Position numbers and translations under genes: made by a program
Shown: positions 1-5,058 of the stretch, piece by piece
Layout: every line of letters begins with the position of its first letter
How positions within the stretch are numbered: position 1 is the first letter of the stretch
Notes under the pieces: generated by a model
What the model saw: the letters and a program-made list of their open reading frames with translations, nothing else
Databases searched by the model: none
Told to the model about the DNA's origin: nothing
From: Clostridiales bacterium
Lineage (GTDB): Bacteria > Bacillota > Clostridia > Oscillospirales > Acutalibacteraceae
Direction: 5' to 3'
NCBI GenBank assembly: GCA_012511485.1
Contig: JAAZFZ010000027.1
Coordinates: 1 to 5,058 of the forward strand
DNA length: 5,058 nt

Positions 1-1
1 A

Positions 2-1078
2 CTGCAGAAGCCCGTCAATTATGTTGTTAAAAAAACTCCGCTCAAAAAAGGGTTGGCTTCTGCAATATTCGTGTTGATTGCTCTTGCCGTTTTTGCAACG
101 CTCATTGCTGCTGTCGGCACAAGAATCGTCATGGAGCTTAAAGGTCTTGGCAACAGCCTTATTGCAAAGCTTGACGAGCTGCCAAACACTCTGCAGAGCC
201 TCGAGACATGGCTCCTTGCCAAAATCAAGTTTTTACCTGGAATATTGGAAAACACCATTGCCGATAGCATCAGGGAATTATTTTTGGATCTTCAAGATTA
301 TGCCACATCCGAAACAGCAACAGACCCTGCCACTGCCTCCGAAACGCTAAACCCCTTCAGAGGGCTGTTGGCGTCCTTTGACATTTCGATTCTATCGACT
401 CCTCTGAGCGGTGTATGGTCAACTGCAAAGCAAATCCCGAGTATCCTTATTGCGGGTGTTATTACTGTGGTATCCTGCTGCTTTATGACATCAGGATATG
501 ACGATATTGTTAATTTCATAAAGCTCCAGCTATCAACATCAAAGAGGTTTGCCCTCTCCTCAACAAAGGGCATATTCTTCTCCTCCCTTGCAAAAATGCT
601 CAAGGCCTACATTATTATTATCTTTATCACCTTCTGTGAAATGTTTGTAGGGCTTTTCCTGTTAAAGCTGCTTGGTTTTTACGAAAGTGACTATATTATC
701 GCCCTTTCGTTGGTTGTGGCTGTAGTTGACATTTTCCCTGTGCTGGGTACGGGAACCATCATTGTGCCCTGGGCTATCTACTCCCTGCTTTCACACGAAA
801 TCGGGCTTGGCATCGGCCTGCTTATCATATATGCCGCAATATCAGTCATCAGGCAGGTCATTGAGCCAAAGCTTGTTGCCTCAAATCTCGGTATGTCACC
901 GATAATCACAATCATGTGTATGTATGTCGGGTTGCAGGTTTTTGGTTTTATCGGTATCTTCCTGCTGCCTCTGCTTGTCATCCTGCTCACGCTTTTGAAT
1001 GACGAGGGCATCATCCACCTCTGGCGCACTAATAAGGTTGAAAAGCCCTTGAAAACCGAAGAATTTAACAACAAATAA
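2..1078 (+). CDS. ytvI: YtvI-like AI-2E family membrane protein, 5'-partial
   Basis: The reading frame is open to the left edge, so the true start lies outside the window; 358 residues are visible. The protein is polytopic. Hydrophobic segments lie at about residues 18-42, 145-163, 200-226, 230-262 and 265-330 of the visible part. A hydrophilic stretch at about 45-135 matches the extracytoplasmic loop usual in the AI-2E transporter family (PF01594). Family hallmarks are visible: DIFPVLGTG followed by a PW pair near residues 243-257, and RQVIEPK near 284-290, followed by a Gly-rich final helix pair. The PVLGTG...PW and RQ.IEPK pattern fits the YtvI subgroup, a sporulation integral membrane protein of Firmicutes of about 370 residues. 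By my recalled alignment roughly 45 N-terminal residues are missing. The transported substrate is not known from the sequence. The gene ends with TAA, 45 bases before the -35 box of the tRNA unit, with no clear terminator of its own. The family call is firm; assignment to YtvI rather than another AI-2E paralogue is likely. Confidence 0.85.
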   Translation: MQKPVNYVVKKTPLKKGLASAIFVLIALAVFATLIAAVGTRIVMELKGLGNSLIAKLDELPNTLQSLETWLLAKIKFLPGILENTIADSIRELFLDLQDYATSETATDPATASETLNPFRGLLASFDISILSTPLSGVWSTAKQIPSILIAGVITVVSCCFMTSGYDDIVNFIKLQLSTSKRFALSSTKGIFFSSLAKMLKAYIIIIFITFCEMFVGLFLLKLLGFYESDYIIALSLVVAVVDIFPVLGTGTIIVPWAIYSLLSHEIGLGIGLLIIYAAISVIRQVIEPKLVASNLGMSPIITIMCMYVGLQVFGFIGIFLLPLLVILLTLLNDEGIIHLWRTNKVEKPLKTEEFNNK

Positions 1079-1123
1079 GCTCTTAAAACGACAATTTCTT
1101 TGCGATTTTTTTTAAAAAAAGCC

Positions 1124-1152
1124 TTGACGATATGATTGATATATGATATATT
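1124..1152 (+). promoter_or_regulatory. Promoter of the tRNA-Thr/tRNA-Tyr unit
   Basis: The -35 box TTGACG (1124-1129) and -10 box TATATT (1147-1152) are separated by 17 bp, each one mismatch from the sigma-A consensus. Transcription should begin near 1159-1160, about 8 bases before tRNA-Thr. A run of eight T and seven A lies just upstream of the -35 box (about 1106-1120). It resembles an UP element, as is common before stable-RNA genes. The boxes are seen directly; the UP role is inference. Confidence 0.8.
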
Positions 1153-1167
1153 AATCGAGCGTCAATT

Positions 1168-1243
1168 GCTGGTGTAGCTCAGTTGGTAGAGCAGCTGATT
1201 TGTAATCAGCAGGTCGGGGGTTCGAGTCCGTCCACCAGCTCCA
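1168..1243 (+). tRNA. tRNA-Thr, anticodon UGU
   Basis: This is a 76-nt class I tRNA. The acceptor stem GCTGGTG (1168-1174) pairs with CACCAGC (1233-1239), followed by discriminator T and an encoded CCA (1241-1243). The D arm is GCTC...GAGC. The anticodon stem GCTGA/TCAGC encloses the loop TTTGTAA with anticodon TGT at 1201-1203, reading ACA (threonine). The T loop is TTCGAGT (1221-1227). The T stem has a G-G opposition in its middle (1218 against 1230) and a G-U pair (1217-1231), so it is weaker than usual. All other parts are standard and I expect the tRNA to be functional. It is the first gene of a two-tRNA unit; tRNA-Tyr follows after 9 bases. Confidence 0.97.
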
Positions 1244-1252
1244 ATTGAATAT

Positions 1253-1337
<85 letters not shown>

Positions 1338-1338
1338 T

Positions 1339-1375
1339 AAAAACAGGCACTTGCTTTTTGCAAGTGCCTGTTTTT
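1339..1375 (+). terminator. Intrinsic terminator of the tRNA unit, probably bidirectional
   Basis: A perfect 16-bp inverted repeat (1339-1354 with 1360-1375) encloses a TTTTT loop. The stem core is CAGGCACTTGC/GCAAGTGCCTG, flanked by A5 on the left and T5 on the right. The flanking tracts give a U-run after the hairpin on either strand. It can therefore end both the tRNA transcript and the converging phosphoesterase transcript, whose stop codon is 25 bases away. Use on the minus strand is inference. Confidence 0.9.
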
Positions 1376-1400
1376 ATCTTCTGTAAGTGCCTAATTCATA

Positions 1401-2723
1401 TCAATTATTTCCTAATTGTTGCATGGTTACACTTTCTTTTGGATATTTTGAAACATATCTATCCTGATAGTAGTTTTCCGGACGGAAATCAATTTTTCCC
1501 GTTTTGTCAACATTAATTACAGTGCAACCCCGCTGTGTACCCAGTTTATGAATGCCCAAATATGCGAGATAATCTATGCTCAGTGAATAAGTCAAACGAA
1601 TACCTTTGTAATCAACCGAAAAATTATTAAAGTGATCGTGACCGCAAAAAACAGAGTCGGTGCTGTCGACTTTTTTCATAGTTTCGAACATATTGTCTTC
1701 ATTTATACCACAGTAAACGATGGGTCCGGATTCTCCGGCAGTGCCGTAACTCAGTTTTACATTGTCGGTATCTTTGTAACCATTGTCGACATATTCATAC
1801 CAGGCATGCCTGTACTCGGGTAATGGAATATGCAGAAATACGGATGTGGGAACGCAATCTTGTAAATCGGAGTAAACGAGTCCTTTATTCCTGTCAAGAT
1901 TGCTGATCGCTTTTTTGTTTTTAACATTCAATTTTTCAATAGAGTTTTCATACCACTCTATTTGGTTTTCTTGGAGGTTGTCATATTTCCAAGCAATGCC
2001 GAAAATGTCACCGTCAACATATGAATGAGAGTCAAGAACGATAAAGCTTCGTGTTATGACATTGTCTGAATTAACGATGTTTAAAATTTGATTTCCATAA
2101 CCGTCAATGTTTTCAGGACCTGACTGAAGCAGACAATGGGGATATTTTTCGCTTGAATAAAAATCGTTAATATTCTTTCGAGAATAATAGCTGTATGCTT
2201 CTGTGTCGTGATTTCCAAATGAAAGTGTCCAATAGACTCCGAGACTTTCCATTAATTCCGCAAAAAGTCTTGCACCGGATTTGTTGTTAAAAGTCCCGGC
2301 TTGAATGGGTACCGGGTATGCAATATCCCCTGTGGCAATTACAAGATCCGGCTTCTCGGCGGTAATAATTGCCGCTACCGCATTGAGAGCCATTTTGTCT
2401 TTGCCTATTGACATCCATCCGCCGCCCAGGTGAATGTCCGAGAGTTGCACAACCTTTAAACCCTCATCGGAATATATGTTCCAGTAACCGTTTTCGGGAT
2501 TTTCAAGTCTTAACTGTCTGCTTCCCACATTTGAAAACCCTTGTGCCTTTTTTATGTTTGATTTTAACCCAATTACCGAAATAACCGTTGTAATAACTGT
2601 AAATAAGAAAACAAACAAGAGTACATACTTAAAAATTTTTAGAGCCGTTTTTTTGCGATTTTTTCTTTTGCTTTTTTTGATTTCCTTATGTTCAAGGTTA
2701 ATCTTTTTTTCTGTTTCAATCAT
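1401..2723 (-). CDS. Membrane-anchored calcineurin-like metallophosphoesterase, Dcr2/PAP29 type
   Basis: The product is 440 residues. A lysine-rich N-terminus (about 1-30) is followed by one hydrophobic helix (about 33-53) without an evident signal-peptidase site or lipobox. It is therefore probably an N-in anchor that places the enzyme outside the membrane. The metallophosphoesterase motifs (PF00149) occur in order: DIH (D96, H98), GD (132-133), GNHD (170-173), a lone histidine in FLHIPLPEY (H298) and GHDH (361-364). All expected metal ligands of the two-metal centre are present. The FLHIPLPE and GHDHFN.F contexts resemble the Dcr2/purple acid phosphatase 29-like branch rather than nucleotidases. 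It should hydrolyse a phosphoester outside the cell; the substrate cannot be told. I chose ATG at 2723 because GAGGA lies 8 bases upstream. A TTG five codons earlier would swallow that site. The gene stands alone with its own promoter and faces the tRNA terminator. The lines I counted have 33-37% G+C, lower than in the flanking genes. Confidence 0.88.
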   Translation of the reverse strand: MIETEKKINLEHKEIKKSKRKNRKKTALKIFKYVLLFVFLFTVITTVISVIGLKSNIKKAQGFSNVGSRQLRLENPENGYWNIYSDEGLKVVQLSDIHLGGGWMSIGKDKMALNAVAAIITAEKPDLVIATGDIAYPVPIQAGTFNNKSGARLFAELMESLGVYWTLSFGNHDTEAYSYYSRKNINDFYSSEKYPHCLLQSGPENIDGYGNQILNIVNSDNVITRSFIVLDSHSYVDGDIFGIAWKYDNLQENQIEWYENSIEKLNVKNKKAISNLDRNKGLVYSDLQDCVPTSVFLHIPLPEYRHAWYEYVDNGYKDTDNVKLSYGTAGESGPIVYCGINEDNMFETMKKVDSTDSVFCGHDHFNNFSVDYKGIRLTYSLSIDYLAYLGIHKLGTQRGCTVINVDKTGKIDFRPENYYQDRYVSKYPKESVTMQQLGNN

Positions 2724-2731
2724 AATGACTA

Positions 2732-2736
2732 TCCTC
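2732..2736 (-). promoter_or_regulatory. Ribosome binding site deciding the phosphoesterase start
   Basis: Read on the minus strand, GAGGA lies 8 bases before ATG at 2723. It overlaps the alternative TTG codon (2736-2738), which itself has no ribosome binding site at a useful distance, so the ATG is the likely start. Confidence 0.75.
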
Positions 2737-2775
2737 AAATCCTACAATATTTCCGAGTTACTTAACCTGAATTAT

Positions 2776-2803
2776 ATTGTATCATGTTGCAATTAATTGT
2801 CAA
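2776..2803 (-). promoter_or_regulatory. Sigma-A-type promoter of the phosphoesterase gene
   Basis: Read on the minus strand, a perfect -35 box TTGACA (2803-2798) is followed after 16 bp by TACAAT (2781-2776), one mismatch from the -10 consensus. Transcription would start near 2769, leaving a 5' leader of about 46 bases before the ATG at 2723. No operator or riboswitch-like structure is evident in that leader. Confidence 0.7.
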
Positions 2804-2864
2804 ATATTCTAATGTTAAATGGCAAGAAATCTAACTGCTTTTTTTGGGGCACTATAATCCCGAC

Positions 2865-3015
2865 TATGAAGAAAAAATACGAAAAGCGAAGGAGATGTGC
2901 TTTCGCTGCAATCAGCATTGTTCCAACGACAAATAAACACTGCAAGCGATTTTTTAAGTTGCCAATTCGCACCACAAGCACATCAAAAAGAGACTTGAAA
3001 ATCAAGTCTCTTTTT
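2865..3015 (+). ncRNA. Candidate structured small RNA ending in a terminator
   Basis: A perfect TATAAT (2853-2858) would place a transcript start near 2865, but I see no good -35 box. The transcript would fold as a nested structure. GATGTGCTT (2894-2902) is exactly complementary to AAGCACATC (2976-2984). Immediately inside, TCGCTGCA (2903-2910) pairs with TGC-A-AGCGA (2941-2949) with one bulged A. The outer stem abuts the 14-bp terminator at 2985-3015, as in a compact sRNA. A competing hairpin AGCGAA/TTCGCT (2885-2890 with 2902-2907) uses the same bases, so two folds are possible. No protein product is supported. The family is not recognised. The alternative is an interspersed repeat whose symmetry mimics an RNA. 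The repeats are seen; transcription and function are inference. Confidence 0.35.
2985..3015 (+). terminator. Intrinsic terminator, symmetrical on both strands
   Basis: A perfect 14-bp inverted repeat (2985-2998 with 3002-3015) has an AAA loop. Its core GAGACTTGA/TCAAGTCTC is flanked by A5 and T5, so a U-run follows the hairpin in either direction. On the plus strand it would end the candidate small RNA. On the minus strand it would stop read-through from the helicase before it reaches the phosphoesterase promoter. Confidence 0.85.
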
Positions 3016-3110
3016 GCAATAAAATTTGCCCTCAGGGCAAAAGAATAGCTTCGCTTCTACCGGTATTGAAATAAGCGTTGGCTTAATACAAATCATAAAG
3101 CATGGCGATT

Positions 3111-3146
3111 GGGAGCAGAGGTATAAAAACCTCCTGCTCCCCTTTT
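3111..3146 (+). terminator. Imperfect GC-rich hairpin, possible weak terminator
   Basis: GGGAGCAGAGGT (3111-3122) pairs with the arm at 3129-3141 across an ATAAAA loop, giving 12 bp with one bulged C (3133). On the plus strand it is followed by C and four T (3143-3146), a weak terminator tract; on the minus strand there is no T-tract. It lies 57 bases beyond the helicase stop codon. It may instead protect or help end the helicase mRNA, with the real stop at 2985-3015. The hairpin is clear; its role is not. Confidence 0.5.
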
Positions 3147-3198
3147 AGTTATATAATCATTGATGTTCTGGCTCCCATTCTTTTCTCTGAACGCTTTT

Positions 3199-4959
3199 TC
3201 ACAGCTTGACTAAAAGCTCGTTAATTATTTTGCTGACTCGCTTCCTTTCGCCGTATACCCATTCGGGCTCAAAATTCACATTGAAGTTTTTCGAGAAGGA
3301 ATAATACAGATTGAGCATCTGATAATACTTCTCATAGTCATAAAGCAGATATCCGCTCAGGCGGGGCTTTGAAATGCTGCCGTAGTCTTCGTTGAAAAAT
3401 TCATCAACATAATTTACAAAGCAATCCATTGTATCGTCATCGTTTACATCAAAGGGCAGGTTCATGAGCCTGTATTGAATCTCCTCCGGGAGCTTGAAAT
3501 ACTTGAGGTTTTCGAGAATCAGCAGATAGTCCCGTATATCCATCTTTCTGTAGTATCTGAGACTTTCGCTCCTTGTGCTCCAAAGTGCAAGCTTTTCCTT
3601 TAGCGGCAAGCCCTTTATATTTATTATGGCCTCACCCGGCCCCAAAACGGCACGGCTTAACGGCTCATCCTGCGTTTCAAGATTCTCCCTGATAAAATTC
3701 TGCTCAAGGCCGACTGTGCCGACATAGCCGGTATCATATATTCCCTTTCTCCCCGCACGACCACCAATTTGCTTTATCTCCTGAGAGGTAAGGTATCTGA
3801 TATCCTCACCGTCAAATTTTTGCAGGTTCATAAAAATTATTCTTCTTATCGGGAGGTTAACTCCCATGCCTATTGCATCGGTTGTTATCATAATGGTGTT
3901 TGTGCCGTTTAAAAAGGCCTGATACTGCATTCTGCGCACTTCCGGCGGCAGGTCGCCGTAAATGACGCTGTTTTGTATGCCCTTATCCTGAAAATACTTT
4001 GAAAGCTCAAGCACCCTCTTTTTGGAGAAGGCAACAAGAGCATCGCCCTTTTCAATATCGCTGAAATTGAACGGCTTTTCGATTATTTCAAGCGGTGTTT
4101 CTCTTTTATATTCTGTAATTTCATAAGCGTCGCCGCAGTCCTCAATGATTCTTATTAGCAGCTCTTTTGAATTTATTGCTCCGCAGACATGGATTTCATT
4201 GCTGTTTAGTCCCAGCAGTGCCCTGGTCCATGCCTGACCTCTCTGGGAATTTGAAATCATCTGGATTTCATCTATGACGGCTACATCGTAGAATTTTTCT
4301 ATCTCCAGCTTTTCTATGGTTGAGCAGACATGCGTTGCGCCTTCAACAAGTATTTCCTCCTCTCCGGTTATGAGGCTGCATGGCACACCATCCCTGTTGA
4401 GCTTTTCAAAGTTCTCCAGAGCAAGAATACGTAAAGGGGCAAGATAAACACCCTTTTTGCATCGCTTCAGCCTCTCCACGGCGCGGTAGGTTTTGCCCGT
4501 GTTGGTCTCACCCAGATGCAGGTATATTTTTCTTCTCAGTTTTCTGGCTTTTTCATATTCATCCTTAGGGTTCGCAGGAAAAAACCTTTTGAATTCCTCC
4601 GCAACGAGCTTTGGAATGTGGCTTGTTATCAGAACGGATATTATGCCCGAGCTTATATAGGCTGTCTTGTCTGTTTGAACTATCTCTTCAAATTTAAAAT
4701 TAGTTTTGTTCTTCTTATTGTAAAAATTCAATAGTCTTCTTGAGATTTTATCAAGCAACTGAAGGTACCCCTTTAAAACTTCGGAATACCCTCTGATTAA
4801 TTTAAATTGCGGGTCTTTTAACTCCCTGATTCTCTTTCTGACTGCGGCCTCATGATTCCACAGGTTTGAGTCTCTGGAGTTGTTGACTATTTCGTTAATC
4901 TGCTTTAGCTGGGAACTGAGTTTTGAAAACTCACGCATAGCTTTTTGAGCCTTTTTCAT
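3199..4959 (-). CDS. Suv3-like superfamily 2 ATP-dependent RNA helicase
   Basis: The product is 586 residues with a complete SF2 helicase core: motif I GETNTGKT (150-157), Ia APLRILALE (174-182), motif II DEIQ (230-233), III HVCGA (257-261), IV around ALVAFSKK (307-314), V with TTDAIGMGVNLP (359-370) and VI QIGGRAGR (397-404). The DEIQ box, the RGQAWTRALLGL context and HVCG closely resemble Suv3/SUPV3L1, the mitochondrial RNA-decay helicase that unwinds duplexes 3' to 5' with PNPase or Dss1 partners. Residues 1-145 are a charged, probably helical N-terminal part. Residues from about 450 form the Suv3-like helical C-terminal region, including LPFDVNDDD (501-509). It is shorter than human Suv3, mainly at the ends. 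It is probably cytosolic; a role in RNA turnover is inferred from the family. The start at 4959 is the earliest possible, since an in-frame TGA lies at 4963-4965; GGGTG at 4966-4970 is a plausible but weak ribosome binding site. A second ATG, seven codons in (4938), is an alternative. Confidence 0.9.
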   Translation of the reverse strand: MKKAQKAMREFSKLSSQLKQINEIVNNSRDSNLWNHEAAVRKRIRELKDPQFKLIRGYSEVLKGYLQLLDKISRRLLNFYNKKNKTNFKFEEIVQTDKTAYISSGIISVLITSHIPKLVAEEFKRFFPANPKDEYEKARKLRRKIYLHLGETNTGKTYRAVERLKRCKKGVYLAPLRILALENFEKLNRDGVPCSLITGEEEILVEGATHVCSTIEKLEIEKFYDVAVIDEIQMISNSQRGQAWTRALLGLNSNEIHVCGAINSKELLIRIIEDCGDAYEITEYKRETPLEIIEKPFNFSDIEKGDALVAFSKKRVLELSKYFQDKGIQNSVIYGDLPPEVRRMQYQAFLNGTNTIMITTDAIGMGVNLPIRRIIFMNLQKFDGEDIRYLTSQEIKQIGGRAGRKGIYDTGYVGTVGLEQNFIRENLETQDEPLSRAVLGPGEAIINIKGLPLKEKLALWSTRSESLRYYRKMDIRDYLLILENLKYFKLPEEIQYRLMNLPFDVNDDDTMDCFVNYVDEFFNEDYGSISKPRLSGYLLYDYEKYYQMLNLYYSFSKNFNVNFEPEWVYGERKRVSKIINELLVKL

Positions 4960-5058
4960 TTTTCACACCCGTTGAAATCAAATAGCAACTGATATTTCTA
5001 TTATGTTTTGTCTGCCCGTCATTATTAATGCTTAAAACAGGAAGGCGCACTAACGGAT
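4931..5058 (-). CDS. Possible 3' end of an upstream minus-strand gene, partial
   Basis: On the minus strand, one frame is open from the window edge (first full codon at 5054-5056) for 41 residues. It ends at TGA (4931-4933) after a hydrophilic tail ending in KNEKGSKSYA. The other two minus-strand frames stop soon after the edge. If real, the gene overlaps the helicase start at 4959 by 29 bases. With the alternative helicase ATG at 4938 the overlap falls to 8 bases, a pattern usual for coupled translation. I also see no convincing promoter between 4960 and 5058, which would suit an operon. The product is not recognisable, and a chance open frame of this length is quite possible. Confidence 0.3.
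   Translation of the reverse strand, partial: PLVRLPVLSINNDGQTKHNRNISCYLISTGVKNEKGSKSYA

Larger units (their letters stand above)
2724..3198. other. 475-bp intergenic stretch, structured but without a convincing protein gene
   Basis: From left to right it holds the phosphoesterase leader and promoter (to 2803), a TATAAT box on the plus strand (2853-2858), nested inverted repeats (2885-2984) and a strong 14-bp terminator hairpin (2985-3015). A small 7-bp hairpin, TTTGCCC-TCA-GGGCAAA (3025-3041), and a larger imperfect hairpin (3111-3141) follow. Reading frames here lack ribosome binding sites and run through the hairpins. The stretch could be a small RNA locus, a degenerate or interspersed repeat, or simple intergenic debris. 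Confidence 0.6.

Noticed and set aside
53..1078. Starting the YtvI-like protein at TTG 53 as a complete 341-residue gene.
   Set aside because: The frame is open from position 2 with family-like residues before 53, and no ribosome binding site precedes the TTG. The gene is better read as cut by the window edge.
1079..1123. Possible terminator after the YtvI-like gene, formed by the T8A7 run.
   Set aside because: The run is self-complementary but has no GC stem; it fits an AT-rich element upstream of the tRNA promoter better.
1385..1392. An AAGTGCCT copy just after the terminator, repeating part of its 3' arm (1362-1369).
   Set aside because: Eight bases only; too short to distinguish from chance or to call an alternative terminator fold.
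2721..2738. Starting the phosphoesterase at TTG 2738.
   Set aside because: The GAGGA site is correctly spaced for ATG 2723 and overlaps the TTG itself.
2793..3005. Minus-strand frame of 70 residues across the same intergenic stretch.
   Set aside because: It begins inside the terminator hairpin, has no ribosome binding site, and mirrors the structured repeats of the other strand.
2797..3048. Plus-strand frame of 83 residues, with internal ATG codons at 2812 and 2866, rich in Lys and Arg.
   Set aside because: No ribosome binding site precedes any start; the frame overlaps the phosphoesterase -35 box and runs through the 2985-3015 terminator. Its sequence resembles no family I know.
3102..3209. 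Plus-strand frame of 35 residues starting MAIGSRG.
   Set aside because: No ribosome binding site; it is read through the 3111-3141 hairpin and ends inside the helicase gene.
5028..5058. Plus-strand ATG with ten open codons to the window edge, a possible divergent gene.
   Set aside because: No ribosome binding site is visible upstream and ten codons carry no information.

Overview
The window looks like a chromosomal stretch of a spore-forming, moderately AT-rich Firmicute, most likely a Clostridia-class (gut-type) bacterium. The clues are a YtvI-type sporulation membrane protein, tRNA genes with encoded CCA ends, sigma-A-like promoters with TTGACx and TATAAT-like boxes, an AGGA-type ribosome binding site, and intrinsic terminators ending in T-tracts. 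This placement is inference from gene content, not from a species marker. I see no CRISPR array, insertion sequence or phage gene.

Layout. (1) Positions 2-1078, plus strand: the 3' part of an AI-2E-family/YtvI-like polytopic membrane protein whose start lies before the window. (2) 1124-1375, plus strand: a compact tRNA unit with a strong promoter, tRNA-Thr(UGU), tRNA-Tyr(GUA) and a perfect 16-bp terminator that also faces the next gene. (3) 1401-2723, minus strand: a membrane-anchored calcineurin-like metallophosphoesterase of the Dcr2/PAP29 type, with its own consensus promoter and ribosome binding site. (4) 2724-3198: a 475-bp stretch without a convincing protein gene, but rich in inverted repeats. 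It holds the phosphoesterase promoter, a possible structured small RNA ending in a strong terminator (about 2865-3015), and two further hairpins. (5) 3199-4959, minus strand: a Suv3-like superfamily 2 helicase of 586 residues with all the classical motifs. (6) 4960-5058: upstream of the helicase, where a minus-strand reading frame runs in from the window edge and may be the tail of an upstream gene overlapping the helicase start.

The genes do not form one pathway. The tRNA unit converges with the phosphoesterase, and each gene seems to have its own signals. The phosphoesterase is visibly more AT-rich than its neighbours on the lines I counted and lies next to tRNA genes, which fits later acquisition but does not prove it. 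The parts most worth a second look are the structured non-coding stretch at 2865-3015 and the two genes of eukaryote-like families: the Suv3 helicase and the Dcr2/PAP29-type phosphoesterase.
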